A stretch of 41,758 nt of DNA from positions 1-41,758 of IMG/VR virus record IMGVR_UViG_3300045117_000300; one strand, 5' to 3'. This DNA comes from a virus. Below the pieces are notes generated by a model. That model was given only the letters and a program-made list of their open reading frames with translations. It was not told the origin of the DNA and did no database searches. A program made the translations under genes and the position numbers. Of this stretch, positions 1-10,528 are shown in pieces. Each line of letters starts with the position of its first letter. The first letter of the stretch is position 1.

Positions 1-117
1 ACCCTTTTTCATGTAAATACCTGCTAACCTTGTTTTATGCTTTGACTTGTCTTTTTTTGATCTTCTAAAATGATGTACTAATTGATTGTATTCATTGAAG
101 ATGTAAAATCCTATCAT
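1..117 (-). CDS. Hypothetical early protein, N-terminal part (gene crosses the window join)
   Basis: These 39 codons are the start of the same gene that is seen whole at 41539-41742, duplicated here because the window ends overlap. The start codon is the reverse complement of CAT at 115-117. It is the first gene leftward from the early promoter at 255-283. No family recognised; the protein is small, basic and rich in aromatic residues near its N-terminus. The Shine-Dalgarno is weak and a palindrome at 132-146 lies just upstream. Confidence 0.6.
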   Translation of the reverse strand, partial: MIGFYIFNEYNQLVHHFRRSKKDKSKHKTRLAGIYMKKG

Positions 118-133
118 GTTATTTCCCATTTCC
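1..133. repeat. Terminal direct repeat, left copy
   Basis: This stretch recurs at 41626-41758 with one difference (C at 127, T at 41752). Such an exact end overlap is what an assembler leaves on a circular or terminally redundant phage genome. The alternative is a short physical terminal repeat. A gene on the minus strand runs through the join, which supports circularity of the map. Confidence 0.9.
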
Positions 134-146
134 GTAATTTTTACGG
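132..146. promoter_or_regulatory. 15-bp palindrome in the early leader
   Basis: CCGTAA, three T, TTACGG is a perfect inverted repeat with a 3-bp centre. It lies between the leftward early promoter and the first early start codon at 117. It could be an operator for a dimeric repressor or an RNA hairpin close to the translation start. Only the symmetry is seen; the function is inferred. Confidence 0.45.
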
Positions 147-254
147 TTATCATATTATCTTCTCGGGCCTATTACTCTATAGACTGATTTTATTTACTTG
201 TTAAAGTGCGCGTTATGGGTTTTCTTTATTCCTCTTCCTTCATAAGCTAAGACC

Positions 255-283
255 ATAGTATCACACCCTAATTCCCTTGTCAA
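255..283 (-). promoter_or_regulatory. Leftward early promoter, sigma-70 type
   Basis: On the minus strand TTGACA (278-283) is followed by 17 bp and TACTAT (255-260), close to the bacterial housekeeping consensus. Transcription would start near 247 and run into the early gene at 117 and on through the leftward operon. The upstream GGGTA and the bases after the -10 resemble the promoter at 40228-40256, so the two early promoters look related. Confidence 0.75.
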
Positions 284-548
284 TACCCCAAAACGAAGCT
301 AATCTCATATATCCTATATGGTATTAGCTAATTCTCCTATACTTACCTGGAATATATCTTAAAGGGTAAATAAGGGAATAAGAAGGTGGTTATAGTGGAT
401 AGGGGAATAAGAAGGAGGCTATGGGAGATGGGGGAGAAGACTTGTATATTCCCCTATCCCTTACTCCCTATTCCCCGTAAGGGATTAGGGAATAAGGGAA
501 TATTAAATAGGGGAATATTAAATAGGGGAATAAGGGAATATTAATATT

Positions 549-567
549 TAAGTTAATAGTTAACTTA
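549..567. promoter_or_regulatory. 19-bp palindrome, copy 1
   Basis: TAAGTTAA, TAG, TTAACTTA is a perfect inverted repeat with a 3-bp centre. The same 19 bp recur at 618-636. Two identical palindromes 69 bp apart in a non-coding control region suggest paired operators or origin-protein sites. Confidence 0.55.
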
Positions 568-617
568 TTAAGCTAATATAATATTTAGCTAATTACCATA
601 TTAAGATATTACCTTAT

Positions 618-636
618 TAAGTTAATAGTTAACTTA
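618..636. promoter_or_regulatory. 19-bp palindrome, copy 2
   Basis: Identical to the palindrome at 549-567. It lies 15 bp before the tandem repeat at 651-698. See that entry for the interpretation. Confidence 0.55.
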
Positions 637-650
637 TTATATAATCCCCA

Positions 651-698
651 GTTATGAGTAAGGGAATAACTTTAGTTATGAGTAAGGGAATAACTTTA
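651..698 (+). repeat. Two tandem 24-bp repeats
   Basis: Units at 651-674 and 675-698 are identical. Each starts GTTATGAGTAAGGG and goes on AATAACTTTA, with GTTAT and ATAAC forming a short inverted repeat inside the unit. Each unit contains one GGGAATA iteron and the decamer GAGTAAGGGA. Confidence 0.75.
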
Positions 699-940
699 AT
701 CCCCAATTAGGGATAATAGAATATTAATATTAATATATGTAAATATATAATAAGGGAATATTAAATATTAAAATATGGAATTCCAATTTTAAGTAAGGGG
801 GTAGGGATAGTTGCAATATGGTAAAAGTGGAATTATGATTGGAATTAACTCTCTCCCATCCGGAATGAAATATAGCCACCTTAGCTCATTACAGTTAGCT
901 TATTTAGCTTCTTTTGAGTAAGGGAGAAGGTTCTAATTAG

Positions 941-979
941 ATGTCGTATAGACAAATGCAAAATATTTGTTCTATGATA
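941..979 (+). promoter_or_regulatory. Putative late promoter, copy A
   Basis: ATGTCGTATAGAC (941-953), a 13-bp spacer, then TTGTTCTATGATA (967-979). The second half contains a -10-like TATGAT at 973-978. The first half holds an inverted repeat TGTC-GTATA-GACA where a -35 would lie. Three more copies with identical spacing occur at 10443, 20295 and 23313, each ahead of a rightward gene block. Transcription would start around 985, at the start codon of the next gene. Confidence 0.75.
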
Positions 980-985
980 AAAGTT

Positions 986-1396
986 ATGTTAACTCCGATT
1001 ATTACTCCTAAAGTTTCAGAATTTAAGAAACCGGAATCTTCAAAAAAGAGAATTGAGAGAATATTATCCCAGGAAGAAAAGGATTTGCTTGACAGGTTTG
1101 CCAAAGGGGAAATTGGGTTTGAGGAGATGCAGAAGGAAGTTGCTAAAAGGGCGTTTAAGAAGATTCTTTTATACCCTGACGATATTCAGTTAAAAGATTG
1201 GTTGCAGTCCGAATTGGTTAAGATTAAAAAAGAAGAGAGCAGAGTTAAGATGACCTATCTGGAAACATTTGTCAGGAAGATGTTTTCAGGACAGTTGCCG
1301 ACTCATTGTAAGAATTGCGGTCATCCGCTCTTTATGGAAGGGGAGGTTGAAGATGTTAAGTCCGATGAGTCTCAAAACCTATTGTCTGAAGCGTGA
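986..1396 (+). CDS. Candidate small terminase subunit
   Basis: Small, highly charged protein of 136 residues directly upstream of the large terminase and overlapping it by 44 nt. The small terminase subunit normally sits in this position and recognises the packaging site. The sequence shows Lys/Glu-rich helices in the first 100 residues and one CxxC pair (CKNCG) near residue 110, but I cannot match it to a known terminase small-subunit family. I chose the start at 986 rather than the in-frame ATG at 941 because the latter lies inside promoter copy A. No Shine-Dalgarno precedes 986, and the promoter would place the RNA 5' end at or next to this ATG. Confidence 0.6.
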   Translation: MLTPIITPKVSEFKKPESSKKRIERILSQEEKDLLDRFAKGEIGFEEMQKEVAKRAFKKILLYPDDIQLKDWLQSELVKIKKEESRVKMTYLETFVRKMFSGQLPTHCKNCGHPLFMEGEVEDVKSDESQNLLSEA

Positions 1397-2906
1397 TGTC
1401 TTCCATTTCTCAAAAGAGATATTGGGGATTACGCTTCATCCGGGACAGGCTGCCTGGACAAATAACTCCTGGAAGTTAATAAACATCCTCAAACCGGCAA
1501 ACCAGTGGGGGAAGACCCTGGTGGAATCGGTTATCCATATCTTCCATGCCGTTACCAAAGTTATGCTTTTGGGAAGGGTTAGTGATGATACTGTCTGGGA
1601 GAAGATACTTTATGAAACTGCAAATGTGGGTAAGACTTATGAAGTGGCTAAGGGAGTATTTGAAACAGTCCAGGATGTTGTTGAGGGCAGAATACTTCTT
1701 CCCGACGGGCATACTAACGATTCCCTCCTGAAGGGGTGGGCGATTGCGGATTTGGTGGAAGTGGCTAACAGGCCGCCGGAAATACTCTGGTGGAATAATT
1801 CCAAAACCTTAATCCGTTCTTACGATGAGTTCGGAAGTGCCTTTAAGAGAAAAAGGTTAGCCTTTGTTTCAGGCGATGAGTGCGGAGATATTCCGGAACT
1901 TAAACTCTTCTTAAACGGAACTCTTCTTCCCCGTGTGGCTTTCTTCCAGGGCCCCATCCATCTGGTAGGAACTTCTCAACCCGCAGGGGTGGAATACGAA
2001 GAATTGGCGGAGGTGGCGGAAAAAGAACATAAAAAGGATTCCGCTTTATACTATTTCCAGACCGGTTCAATCTATGAAAATCCCAATCTGGATAAGGAGT
2101 TTTTGCAGCAGATGGAGGAGGTGGCTGACCCGGAGTTGAGGAAACAGATCATTTACGGCCAGTATGTAGATTACCGGGATCACTTCTTCAATTACCATGA
2201 AGCCAATCAGATGTTCTCGCATGACTTGGATTACGATGCGGAAACAGGCATCATTGAGGAACCTGACCCAAAGGGTTACTATATCGCCACTCTTGATGTT
2301 TCCGCTTCAAAGGATGATACGGTTTTTGCCGTTTTAAGATACAACCGGAAAGCGACTATCGGGGGGCAGACGGTTGAGTTGCCCTACAAGGTGGTGTTTT
2401 ATAAAGCCTTCAGAGGTGAAACCATGCCTCTTTCCCTGCAATATGAGATGGTAAAGAACTGGTTCGGGATTTATAAATCCGTTTCTCCCAATACCAGGTT
2501 TACTTTTGACGGCCAGTCATTAGGAGGAAAGGGCATTGCCCAGGCACTTTCTTCTCTTCATGGTTATCCGTTTCCCCCTTCCCGTGAATCTTTTATCTCC
2601 GCTAAAGGTGAAGCTCTGGGGATACTTAAAGAAGTTTTAGGCAGGGGCAGAAGGTTTACTACCGATGAAAAAGGGGATAGAATAGATGAAAATAACGATT
2701 GGGGGTTCATCCGCGCAAGCTGGAAGTTATTTGACCTGCGGAAACAGTTTGAAATGTACCGGCTGAAAGATGATAATATTAAGCAGGATGGGGTGATGGC
2801 GATTATGCAGGCGATATATTTCATTGAAAAGCGGAAACCCAGGTTGACAAAACCCAGGGTGATGGACTTTAATATTTATAGAGCGATGATAGGAAGGAGT
2901 CAATAA
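1353..2906 (+). CDS. terL: Terminase large subunit (packaging ATPase and nuclease)
   Basis: 517-residue DNA-packaging motor that drives genome translocation into the prohead and cuts the concatemer. ATPase: a terminase-type deviant Walker A at residues 49-55 (A-N-Q-W-G-K-T) and a Walker B with D175-E176 after a hydrophobic strand. Nuclease: acidic residues D315 (in A-T-L-D-V) and D386 (in F-D-G-Q), as in RNase H-fold terminase nucleases. The start at 1353 has GGGGAGG 7 nt upstream; an upstream in-frame ATG at 1269 would only extend into the preceding gene. The stop overlaps the portal start by one base (TAATG), implying translational coupling. Confidence 0.93.
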   Translation: MLSPMSLKTYCLKRDVFHFSKEILGITLHPGQAAWTNNSWKLINILKPANQWGKTLVESVIHIFHAVTKVMLLGRVSDDTVWEKILYETANVGKTYEVAKGVFETVQDVVEGRILLPDGHTNDSLLKGWAIADLVEVANRPPEILWWNNSKTLIRSYDEFGSAFKRKRLAFVSGDECGDIPELKLFLNGTLLPRVAFFQGPIHLVGTSQPAGVEYEELAEVAEKEHKKDSALYYFQTGSIYENPNLDKEFLQQMEEVADPELRKQIIYGQYVDYRDHFFNYHEANQMFSHDLDYDAETGIIEEPDPKGYYIATLDVSASKDDTVFAVLRYNRKATIGGQTVELPYKVVFYKAFRGETMPLSLQYEMVKNWFGIYKSVSPNTRFTFDGQSLGGKGIAQALSSLHGYPFPPSRESFISAKGEALGILKEVLGRGRRFTTDEKGDRIDENNDWGFIRASWKLFDLRKQFEMYRLKDDNIKQDGVMAIMQAIYFIEKRKPRLTKPRVMDFNIYRAMIGRSQ

Positions 2907-4774
2907 TGGCGAAAGCAGATTTAATTTTAGAAGAAAGTAAAGAGATAAGGGACAAAATCTTAGGTGAAATCCAAAACGAGATAAAGTATGTGGAGCCGGA
3001 AGTAACTGAACGGAAGAAGTCCATGAAGATGAGAAAGGATTTCTGGGAAGGCAACCACCATCTTTACACGAATGTCATCGGACTGCGTGATAAATCCCAG
3101 GAAGGGCATATTCTGGCGGTCTTTAACTATGTCTGGAAAATGGGCAACAAACTTCAGGAATCTTTAACCAATTTTCCTTTCAAGCTGAAACTGAAAAGCG
3201 AGGATGAGGGCGATGAGATTGAGAATATAAGGACGGAGGCGGTAGAGAAATTCATCAACAAAACTCTTTCCGACAATGATTTTCTGGAAGTTATCTTTCC
3301 CAGATGCGGAACCGTGCAGGTCAGGGACGGGGATTTTGCCGTTAAGTGTACTGTTATCGGCGACGAGAATGGCAAAGCCATCAAGATTGATCATGCGGAA
3401 GATATGGTTAAGGTCTATGTCATGTGGGATGACGCGGCTGGAAAATCATTCTCCGCTTTGGCTTTTGTGGATGAGTGGGCTTTAACTAAAGTTGAACAGG
3501 AATTTGACGGCTACCAGGCGGTTCCAATTACCGAGACCACCCAGGAAGGCGATGGTTCCCATCTTAATGACCAGTACGGAGTTTTAACCGCTTCCATCAC
3601 CAAGATAAACCCGACTCCTACCGGAAAAACCAGAATTCCTAAAACCAAAGTCTGTGATTATTGGGGGAAAAAGCAGATAAAAGGGGAATGGAAAGTTGTC
3701 AACGCCATTGTGGTCGGGGCAAAATTAAATGATATGATTCAGTTTATCGTTACCGATTACGATGAGATTCCCTGGTATATCGGTCATTCTTTCCCCAACC
3801 CTCCTTCTCCCTGGTCTATGGCTTTTATAGACCCTCTGATTGACCCGAATGTGGAATTAAACGACAGGCAAAGCGAGGAGGGGGATTTGATAAGAGCCGG
3901 TTCCCATGTCAAATGGCTGGTGGTCAATATGCCTGACTTTGACGAGAAACTGGTTAAGCCGGGAAGCGGGCAGTGTATCTTCATAGAAGGGCCTGACGCG
4001 GATTTTAGACCGCTTCTAAACAATACCAACGCTATTCCTTCGGAGGCATATCTGAACAGAATTATGGAGCATCTTTTCACTATCGGCCTTCCCAAGATTG
4101 CTTTTGCGGCAGGCACAGCGCCTTATACCGGAAGAGTCGGAGCGATACAGTACCAGTCGGTGATTGACCCGGTGAATAAGTTGAGGCTGTCGTGGAATAA
4201 GGTTATCAAAGACCTTTGCTATTCCATCCAAAATTACATGATTAAGTTCTTTCCCGAAACCCATTCCTATATGCGTTCCCATGAAGGCGGAGAGGATGGA
4301 GATTTGATAATCCGTGAAGTTGAACTTGATTGGGAAAATATCATGCCTCTGTCAAAGAGCGACCTGATAGTTGATGCTTCCACTCTTTTTGACAGGGATG
4401 CCATTTCTCACCGTAAATATCTTGAGTTATCAGGAATAAACGATGCTCCAAGGGTAATTAAAGAATTAAAGACAGAAGCTAAAGACGAGGAGCTATTAAC
4501 CGCCAGAGGAAGATTCAAACAGTTATCAAGTGCGGCGGTGAGGGCGCAGCTTAAAGCTATGCAGGCAACCAGGGAACAGGAAGAAGCTAACGCGGAGCTG
4601 ATGGGAATGAATCAGGGCGGAAGTCCCCAAAGGCCAAAGCCGATTATGAATGAAGGGCAAAACCAGGGAGAACGAAGAGGCGTATCGGCAGCAAGAGGAG
4701 TTCCACAGACAGGGGAAGTATCCCAGGCGGGAGCGGCAGCGATGGCTCAACAAAATCTTAACGCTCAAGGATAA
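2906..4774 (+). CDS. Portal protein
   Basis: 622 residues, a usual length for a podovirus-type portal. It sits immediately after the large terminase and before internal virion proteins, as expected for the dodecameric ring through which DNA enters and leaves the head. The N-terminal third is helical and charged, the middle is a mixed alpha/beta body, and the last ~60 residues are Gln/Gly/Ala-rich and probably flexible. I see no catalytic motif. The call rests on length, order and overall composition rather than a diagnostic motif; the exact portal family is not assigned. Confidence 0.78.
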   Translation: MAKADLILEESKEIRDKILGEIQNEIKYVEPEVTERKKSMKMRKDFWEGNHHLYTNVIGLRDKSQEGHILAVFNYVWKMGNKLQESLTNFPFKLKLKSEDEGDEIENIRTEAVEKFINKTLSDNDFLEVIFPRCGTVQVRDGDFAVKCTVIGDENGKAIKIDHAEDMVKVYVMWDDAAGKSFSALAFVDEWALTKVEQEFDGYQAVPITETTQEGDGSHLNDQYGVLTASITKINPTPTGKTRIPKTKVCDYWGKKQIKGEWKVVNAIVVGAKLNDMIQFIVTDYDEIPWYIGHSFPNPPSPWSMAFIDPLIDPNVELNDRQSEEGDLIRAGSHVKWLVVNMPDFDEKLVKPGSGQCIFIEGPDADFRPLLNNTNAIPSEAYLNRIMEHLFTIGLPKIAFAAGTAPYTGRVGAIQYQSVIDPVNKLRLSWNKVIKDLCYSIQNYMIKFFPETHSYMRSHEGGEDGDLIIREVELDWENIMPLSKSDLIVDASTLFDRDAISHRKYLELSGINDAPRVIKELKTEAKDEELLTARGRFKQLSSAAVRAQLKAMQATREQEEANAELMGMNQGGSPQRPKPIMNEGQNQGERRGVSAARGVPQTGEVSQAGAAAMAQQNLNAQG

Positions 4775-4776
4775 GT

Positions 4777-7700
4777 ATGGCTGAAAGAAGAAGTCTGGCA
4801 TCAAAATACGCAACTTTAAGACGGACTGGTGCTTCAAAAACCAGTTCTTCTTCTTATGCTTCCACTCTGGCTAAGAGAGTCCAGGCAGCCGAAGATGATG
4901 TGGTTGACAGTAACTATACCAACGGCGTTATTACTTACGAAACCTATATCAACGAACTCTCCAAAAGATTAACCAGGCCTTTTTTAACACCTCTTCAGCA
5001 GACTAATCTTAAGCAGAAAATAACGGAAGTAACCGAGGCTTATAAGGATTCGGTGATGCAGAATCAGTATAAGGCAGGGCAGGTAACTGACAGACAGATG
5101 TATGAGTATGAGAATAAAAAGCTGGCAGCGATGAATCCGGGCAGCGCAGCTTACCAGAACCAGGCTGCTAAAGTTCAAGGGCTTCTTGATAAAGCGGAAA
5201 GAGGAGAGAGAAAACAGACAAGAATTGATACCAATCTTAAAATCTCCAAAATGCCTGAAGATACTTCTCAAAGATTAGCAGAAAAAGCTAATCTTTATCA
5301 GCAACTTGCCAATCAGGCAAGGTTGGACGGGGATGAGAATGAGGCTAAGATATTTGAGGCATCAGCCAATAACTATAAAATGTCAGCCCAAAAAGCGGTT
5401 ATTTCAGATTATATTACCGAAGGCAATCAGGAGATAGCGTCTTCCAGTGAGAATATTCCCTATAATGAGCCGGTTGCGAGTACGGAAGGAGCGCCGGTTG
5501 AAACGGGTACCGTACAAACCACAACTGAAGGGCAGACAGGGCAGGGGCTCCGCGTGAAAACTCCTGCCGGTGATGGTACGGTATCCGTTCCAGCCGGTAC
5601 GCAAGTTACCGATGAAGACAGCAAGGCTCTTGGAAATGCGATGGAGAGTTATAAACGGCAGGGAATCTATGGACAGAGAATAGACCAGGATATTGCCAAT
5701 ACCGAAAGAAGAATTAAATTTTTAACGCAGGCAAAAAATGAATATAAAAGGATCGGGGCTGTGGATGAAGCCAGGAATGTGGAAATCCAGATTACCAATC
5801 TGCAAAACAGAGTTTCTGATTTGAAAGACGCAAAAGCCGGGAATCAGACCAGCATGAAGGAAACGGAACAAAGAATCGGAGAACTGCAAAAAGGCGTTGC
5901 TTATAAATCAGATTATACTGCTTTAGAGAATACTGAAAGAGAGGTTTTTGATGAAGAAAATAATCTTAAAATTATGCTTCAGAGAGGTATTCTTCCGCTT
6001 GGTGAAGGTAAAACCTTGAAAGAGACTTATTTGGATAAACAAAGAGATATTATCCAAAAGAGAGTTGACCTCTATAAAGCCTATGGCAAGTTTTATGATA
6101 CTTATGATAAAACGAATAAGGCAGCCGGTGAGTTCAGGGATGCAGCAAGAATGGAAACGAATGAATTAAGAAAGGCGGATTTGCGGAAGACTAATAAAGA
6201 ACAATATGAGTTGGTAGAGGATAAGGAGGGGAATATAGAGATTAAGGATGTTTTTAATGATGTAATTGAAGGTACTCTTAATTTGGATTATGTTGAAGAC
6301 AACGGAATTTATAGAAGACTGATTATTCCCCGTAAGTATGAAGAAGAATTGGGAGGAGTAAAGTTTGATACCCTCTCCGGTATGCCGGCAAGTTTAAGGT
6401 CGGAAGTTCTTAAAGCTACTAACCCTGAACTTAGGCCTTTTGTGTTCAAAATAAATTCTGAAGGTAAAAGGCAGAAAATTACTGTCAATTTTGAAAACAA
6501 TAAGCCGGTGATGCCGAAGGAAGTTAAGATGGGAGAAATTCCTAAGCCTTCAGTTGGTCAGCCAGTTGATTACTTAGGTCAGGCAAAATCTATTCTTTCC
6601 CAAGTTCCCGCTTTTGCTAAATCAGCAACAGAGAAGGCTCTTGAGCTTTCTCCTGCCTACCGGCAATCCAAAGGTTTGCCTGCTTATTCTTTTACTCCTC
6701 TTCCGACTATTGATATGGGCAGAATCTTTCAGGGAGCCAAAGATACTTTTTCAAAGTTAATGCAGAATATTGCTAAAACTGAAGTTCCTAAAGGAAAAAC
6801 TGAAGGCGGAGTCTATTTTCCTTTCGGTGGTGAGAAGACAACTGTAGGGAATATCTTACAGGGAGTAGGACAGGGATTTACTGATGTAGTGCAGGGAGCC
6901 AAGAATATCTTAGGCAAAATCTTTGCTCCTAGACAGGTTCAGGCTGCGGAGGGGACAATGACTTCTAAAATTCAGAAACCTCCAATTCAAAGCCAACCTA
7001 CAGTTATGACTTCGGGAGTAGGTAAGATTATTGATAATATTGCTAATAAATATGCTCCCGGGGATGAGGAATTTAGAAAAGTTATGCACGCTATTGCTTT
7101 AGCTGAATCAGGAGGCAATCCTAATGCGCAATTAGTAAATGCTATAGAATCTTCCTATGGTTTATATCAGGCAAATACCAGAGGCGGAAGGGGAACCGGA
7201 TATAAACCGGAAGACTTGCTTAATCCCGAATTTAACGCTAATTTGGCCGCGAAAGAACTTATTTATTATTATAACCAGGGACGAAAACAAGGATTAACCG
7301 GAGCTGATTTGGTTGCTTATGTTTCACGGTATGGTCAAAGACCGGCAGCCGGTAATGAATGGCACGCTGCCAAAAGATATGGACAATATGTTGGCGGAGG
7401 ACAAGTTAAAGGAACTTCAGTTAGAGTAGCTCCTAAGTCAACTAGGATAGTAACTCCGACTCCGACTCCAACTTCTTCACCTAACTTCTTACAGAAATTA
7501 TTAAATATTAAAAAAGTTGAAGCTGCTGCTCCGTCTTATCTTCCAAACGAATTACAGCCTACAGAGGAATATGATATTGAAACAGTGAAACCAGGGGATA
7601 CTTTATCTGCGATAGCTCAAAAATATGGTACGGATTACAACACGCTTGCCGCTCTTTCCGGTATTCGTAATCCTAATTTGATTTATCCCGGTCAGAAGAT

Positions 7701-8109
7701 TTATGTTCCAAAACCGCCTCCCTCACCGGAGTTGGAGTTTAATCAACCCGCTCCTACTCTAAGTGCAGGTGGTTCCGCTAATTTAAGAAGCCAGCTCTCT
7801 GGGAGTAGCGGTGGGGGAGGGCAGGGTAGGGTAGGGCCTACCAGCCCGCAAGTCCAGCAGGCAATTTCTAAAATTCCTGCTTCAACTTTTAAGCAGCCTC
7901 AATATTCATCCCGGCCTCCATCCGGAACTGCTGGTGTCAAATTTGATTTCACACCGCCTAAAACATCGGCTCCTTCTGCTCAAGTTAAACCTACTGCTTC
8001 TTCAAAGCCTAATGTTTTCCAGCAGGCAGTTCAGAAAGCGCAACAAGTTGTTTCAAATGCAGGTAAAGCTATCTCCGGATTCGTAAGCAATATATTTAAG
8101 AGGAAATAA
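4777..8109 (+). CDS. Internal virion protein with lytic transglycosylase-like and LysM domains
   Basis: 1110 residues. Residues ~1-480 are mostly helical with coiled-coil character, followed by a Ser/Pro/Gly-rich linker. Residues ~750-872 look like a lysozyme-fold transglycosylase, with the putative catalytic Glu777 in A-L-A-E-S-G-G and a later S-Y-G-L-Y-Q motif. Residues ~932-976 are a LysM peptidoglycan-binding domain ([11 protein letters not shown] ... Y-P-G-Q-K-I-Y-V-P). Position between portal and scaffold suggests an ejected internal protein that opens the cell wall for DNA entry. The last ~75 residues (from 1031) are homologous to the C-terminus of the protein at 24243-25316. Glycosidase class and virion location are inferred. 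Confidence 0.82.
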   Translation: MAERRSLASKYATLRRTGASKTSSSSYASTLAKRVQAAEDDVVDSNYTNGVITYETYINELSKRLTRPFLTPLQQTNLKQKITEVTEAYKDSVMQNQYKAGQVTDRQMYEYENKKLAAMNPGSAAYQNQAAKVQGLLDKAERGERKQTRIDTNLKISKMPEDTSQRLAEKANLYQQLANQARLDGDENEAKIFEASANNYKMSAQKAVISDYITEGNQEIASSSENIPYNEPVASTEGAPVETGTVQTTTEGQTGQGLRVKTPAGDGTVSVPAGTQVTDEDSKALGNAMESYKRQGIYGQRIDQDIANTERRIKFLTQAKNEYKRIGAVDEARNVEIQITNLQNRVSDLKDAKAGNQTSMKETEQRIGELQKGVAYKSDYTALENTEREVFDEENNLKIMLQRGILPLGEGKTLKETYLDKQRDIIQKRVDLYKAYGKFYDTYDKTNKAAGEFRDAARMETNELRKADLRKTNKEQYELVEDKEGNIEIKDVFNDVIEGTLNLDYVEDNGIYRRLIIPRKYEEELGGVKFDTLSGMPASLRSEVLKATNPELRPFVFKINSEGKRQKITVNFENNKPVMPKEVKMGEIPKPSVGQPVDYLGQAKSILSQVPAFAKSATEKALELSPAYRQSKGLPAYSFTPLPTIDMGRIFQGAKDTFSKLMQNIAKTEVPKGKTEGGVYFPFGGEKTTVGNILQGVGQGFTDVVQGAKNILGKIFAPRQVQAAEGTMTSKIQKPPIQSQPTVMTSGVGKIIDNIANKYAPGDEEFRKVMHAIALAESGGNPNAQLVNAIESSYGLYQANTRGGRGTGYKPEDLLNPEFNANLAAKELIYYYNQGRKQGLTGADLVAYVSRYGQRPAAGNEWHAAKRYGQYVGGGQVKGTSVRVAPKSTRIVTPTPTPTSSPNFLQKLLNIKKVEAAAPSYLPNELQPTEEYDIETVKPGDTLSAIAQKYGTDYNTLAALSGIRNPNLIYPGQKIYVPKPPPSPELEFNQPAPTLSAGGSANLRSQLSGSSGGGGQGRVGPTSPQVQQAISKIPASTFKQPQYSSRPPSGTAGVKFDFTPPKTSAPSAQVKPTASSKPNVFQQAVQKAQQVVSNAGKAISGFVSNIFKRK

Positions 8110-8112
8110 TCT

Positions 8113-10440
8113 ATGGCTATAGATAGAACTAAAATCAATCAAATTTACCAGTCATCTCAACAATTTAACCAAGAAGCCAAAAAGATATTGGGTATGCCGA
8201 CTCCAGTTCAATCTCAACCGACTTTACCGCCTCCGATTCCACAATTACAGACTCAACCGGTTCAGCCGACAACTTATAAATCTTCTTTCGCAGAGGTTCC
8301 TTCTTTGGGTCAGAGAATAATGGATGTTCTTAATTTCCCTTCCGCTAAAACTGAAGAAATCTTAACCGGCGGAAGAGGATATGAAAAAGTCTTTAACGAA
8401 CAGCCCGGACTTTTGACTAAATCTACGGCAACTAGGATAGTTGCTGACCCGCTTAATCTTTTATCATTCCTTAAACCGGCTCAAATCTTAGGCAAATTGG
8501 GGAAAGTCAGCAAGTTTGCGGGAGTCTCCGAAAGATTAGCTCCGACAGTTCAAAAAATAAAACAGTTCATTTCTCCGGTTGCCGGCAAGTTTATAAGAGG
8601 ATACGGATTGCCGGAAGAATATAATGTTGCCAAAAAGATGATTCCCAGACAATTGGCAGGGAAGATGGAGCAGACGATTTCAGAAATAACTCCGATTGCC
8701 AAGACTCTTCTTCCGAAAGAGAGATCAATAGTAGCCAAGACTCTTGAGGCTATGCCGATGGTAAAAGGACAGGCAGTAAAAGGGGATTTAGCTAAGTTAG
8801 CTGCTGAAGGCGGAGAAAGATTTGAGACAGTCATAAAGCCGGCTGCTCAAAAGTTTCAGGAGATGTTCAAGCGTGAACTTGATGATTTGGTAACCAGAGG
8901 CAGGCTTGATCCTGCTGATGCGACTGCTCTTCTTAACAAAGGCGGTTATTATCCTCACATGGATTTTGCCACTGAAACCGTCAAAAAGTTCCTGACTTCC
9001 GGAGTAAGAGAGAGGAGAACTTATCTTAAAGTCAGAAAAGGAGCGCAAGGTTATTCTCTTGATGCTCCGGTGGTTATTGCTAAAAGAGAAGCCAGACAGC
9101 ATTACGATAATGTTGTCCAGGATTTCCTGAAATTTGCTAAGGAGAAATTCGGACAGCAGATAGGTAAGGGCCAGGGAGTTCCGGAAGGCATGACTCCATT
9201 TTTGGAAAAGACTCCCGGTGCTTTGAGGGAGCTTAAAGGTTGGGCTTTACCTGACAATGTTGCTAAAGACATTATCGGTGAATTCTCTCCTACCGGTAAG
9301 TGGCTTCAAAACTTTGACAAAGTAACTAAAGCCTGGAAATTTACCGCTACTCAAGCTAATCCCGCTTTCCATGTAATGAATATCATGGGTAATCTATGGA
9401 ATTCCTGGCTTGGTGGGATGAAGAATCCGGCCAGGATATTGCAATCCATAAGAGGCGGATTTTCTCCGGAAGAATTAAATATGGTAAAGAAGTCAGGCAT
9501 CTTAAACAGAGGAGCTTTTGCGGAAAAAGCGGCAGAGGAAGCCTTAACTGATGTTTCAGCTTTAGAGAGAAAGGGAGTTTTAAGGAATGTTCTTAATCTT
9601 TTTACCGGTATTGAAAATAACGCCAGAGGAGCTTTCTTCTTAGACCAGAGAGGAAAACTTATCGCTAAAGGGATTGCTCCTGCTGAAGCTGAAAGGAAAG
9701 CGATTGAACTTACCAATAAATACCTTTTTGATTATGTTACAGGTCTTACTCCTTTTGAGGCTAATGTAATGCGCAGGTTATTTCCTTTCTATACTTGGGC
9801 AAGATTCAATATTCCTTTGCAATTTCAGGAGATTCTGAAACAACCTTATAAATTTGCTTTTACCCAGAAAGCATTTACAGCAGCCGGCGGAGGAACCGAT
9901 GAGCAGGGTTTATATTTAAAAACCCCTATAAAGACTTCAGAGGGAAAAGAGGTGGTTTGGAGGCCCAATCTTCCTGTTCAGGACATATTCAATCTTGGCC
10001 CCAAAAGAGCTTTGTCTATGCTTCATCCGGCGAAGAATATTCCGGCAGTGGGTCTTACCGCTTCTAACATTCTTACCGGTTCTGAATTTGAATTTCCGAC
10101 TTTTGGCTTTTCCGGAGTTGAAGCTCCTATTTCTTCTCCGTATCTGCCAAGAAGCGTACAGGCTGAAAAACTTGCAGGTTTCGGAGTAAAGCAATTAAGA
10201 CCTTTAAGAAGCGTTACCAGGCTTCTGGAAACTCCGGAAACGGGAGTTCCCAATATTATAGCTGGCGGATTTACTACTACTCAAACCCCGATTGAAAAAG
10301 CTATGCAAAAAAGCGGAGTTTTAAGAAAAAGGCAGGAAGCGATAAGAAGCGAAGTCAGAAAGATAAACCGCAATCCTAATCTTTCTCCGCAACAAAAACA
10401 GGAAAAGACTAATATTCTACTTAGGTCAATGACGGAATAA
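8113..10440 (+). CDS. Large internal virion protein, function unknown
   Basis: 775 residues. Residues 1-60 are Gln/Pro/Thr-rich and flexible. The rest is largely helical with many charged segments, and a conserved-looking aromatic patch near residue 558 (R-L-F-P-F-Y-T-W-A-R) follows a possible amphipathic or membrane-active stretch. It begins 3 bases after the lytic internal protein and precedes the scaffold gene, so it is probably a structural or injected protein. I recall similar proteins beside N4-gp56-type capsid genes but cannot name a family. No catalytic motif seen. Confidence 0.65.
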   Translation: MAIDRTKINQIYQSSQQFNQEAKKILGMPTPVQSQPTLPPPIPQLQTQPVQPTTYKSSFAEVPSLGQRIMDVLNFPSAKTEEILTGGRGYEKVFNEQPGLLTKSTATRIVADPLNLLSFLKPAQILGKLGKVSKFAGVSERLAPTVQKIKQFISPVAGKFIRGYGLPEEYNVAKKMIPRQLAGKMEQTISEITPIAKTLLPKERSIVAKTLEAMPMVKGQAVKGDLAKLAAEGGERFETVIKPAAQKFQEMFKRELDDLVTRGRLDPADATALLNKGGYYPHMDFATETVKKFLTSGVRERRTYLKVRKGAQGYSLDAPVVIAKREARQHYDNVVQDFLKFAKEKFGQQIGKGQGVPEGMTPFLEKTPGALRELKGWALPDNVAKDIIGEFSPTGKWLQNFDKVTKAWKFTATQANPAFHVMNIMGNLWNSWLGGMKNPARILQSIRGGFSPEELNMVKKSGILNRGAFAEKAAEEALTDVSALERKGVLRNVLNLFTGIENNARGAFFLDQRGKLIAKGIAPAEAERKAIELTNKYLFDYVTGLTPFEANVMRRLFPFYTWARFNIPLQFQEILKQPYKFAFTQKAFTAAGGGTDEQGLYLKTPIKTSEGKEVVWRPNLPVQDIFNLGPKRALSMLHPAKNIPAVGLTASNILTGSEFEFPTFGFSGVEAPISSPYLPRSVQAEKLAGFGVKQLRPLRSVTRLLETPETGVPNIIAGGFTTTQTPIEKAMQKSGVLRKRQEAIRSEVRKINRNPNLSPQQKQEKTNILLRSMTE

Positions 10441-10442
10441 AC

Positions 10443-10481
10443 ATATCGTATAGACAATTATGAAATTTATGTTATATGATA
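10443..10481 (+). promoter_or_regulatory. Putative late promoter, copy B (capsid operon)
   Basis: ATATCGTATAGAC, 13 bp, ATGTTATATGATA: same architecture and spacing as the copies at 941, 20295 and 23313, with small deviations. The -10-like TATGAT is at 10475-10480. It lies right after the 775-residue virion gene and ahead of scaffold and capsid. Start site expected near 10487, giving a leader of about 40 nt that carries a strong Shine-Dalgarno. Confidence 0.72.
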
Positions 10482-10528
10482 TTTCTGGTTCCTTAAAAAC
10501 TTATAACCTGAAAGGAGGTGAATAACCT

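Larger units (their letters stand above)
374..760. repeat. Iteron-like region: 12 copies of GGGAATA
   Basis: GGGAATA occurs on the plus strand at 374, 403, 488, 496, 511, 526, 534, 662, 686 and 754. It occurs on the minus strand (read as TATTCCC) at 447 and 469. The stretch is AT-rich, contains no credible gene and sits between divergent transcription units. Dense short repeats next to AT-rich DNA are typical of phage replication origins or of clustered regulator sites. Region 284-940 as a whole holds these repeats, two palindromes and a tandem repeat, but no gene. Confidence 0.65.

Noticed and set aside
480-760. Short repeats resembling a CRISPR array
   Set aside because: Units are 7-24 bp, irregularly spaced, in both orientations and without constant-length spacers; no Cas genes nearby.
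941-985. Start of the first gene at 941
   Set aside because: These codons are the conserved promoter half itself, which recurs at other sites without being coding.
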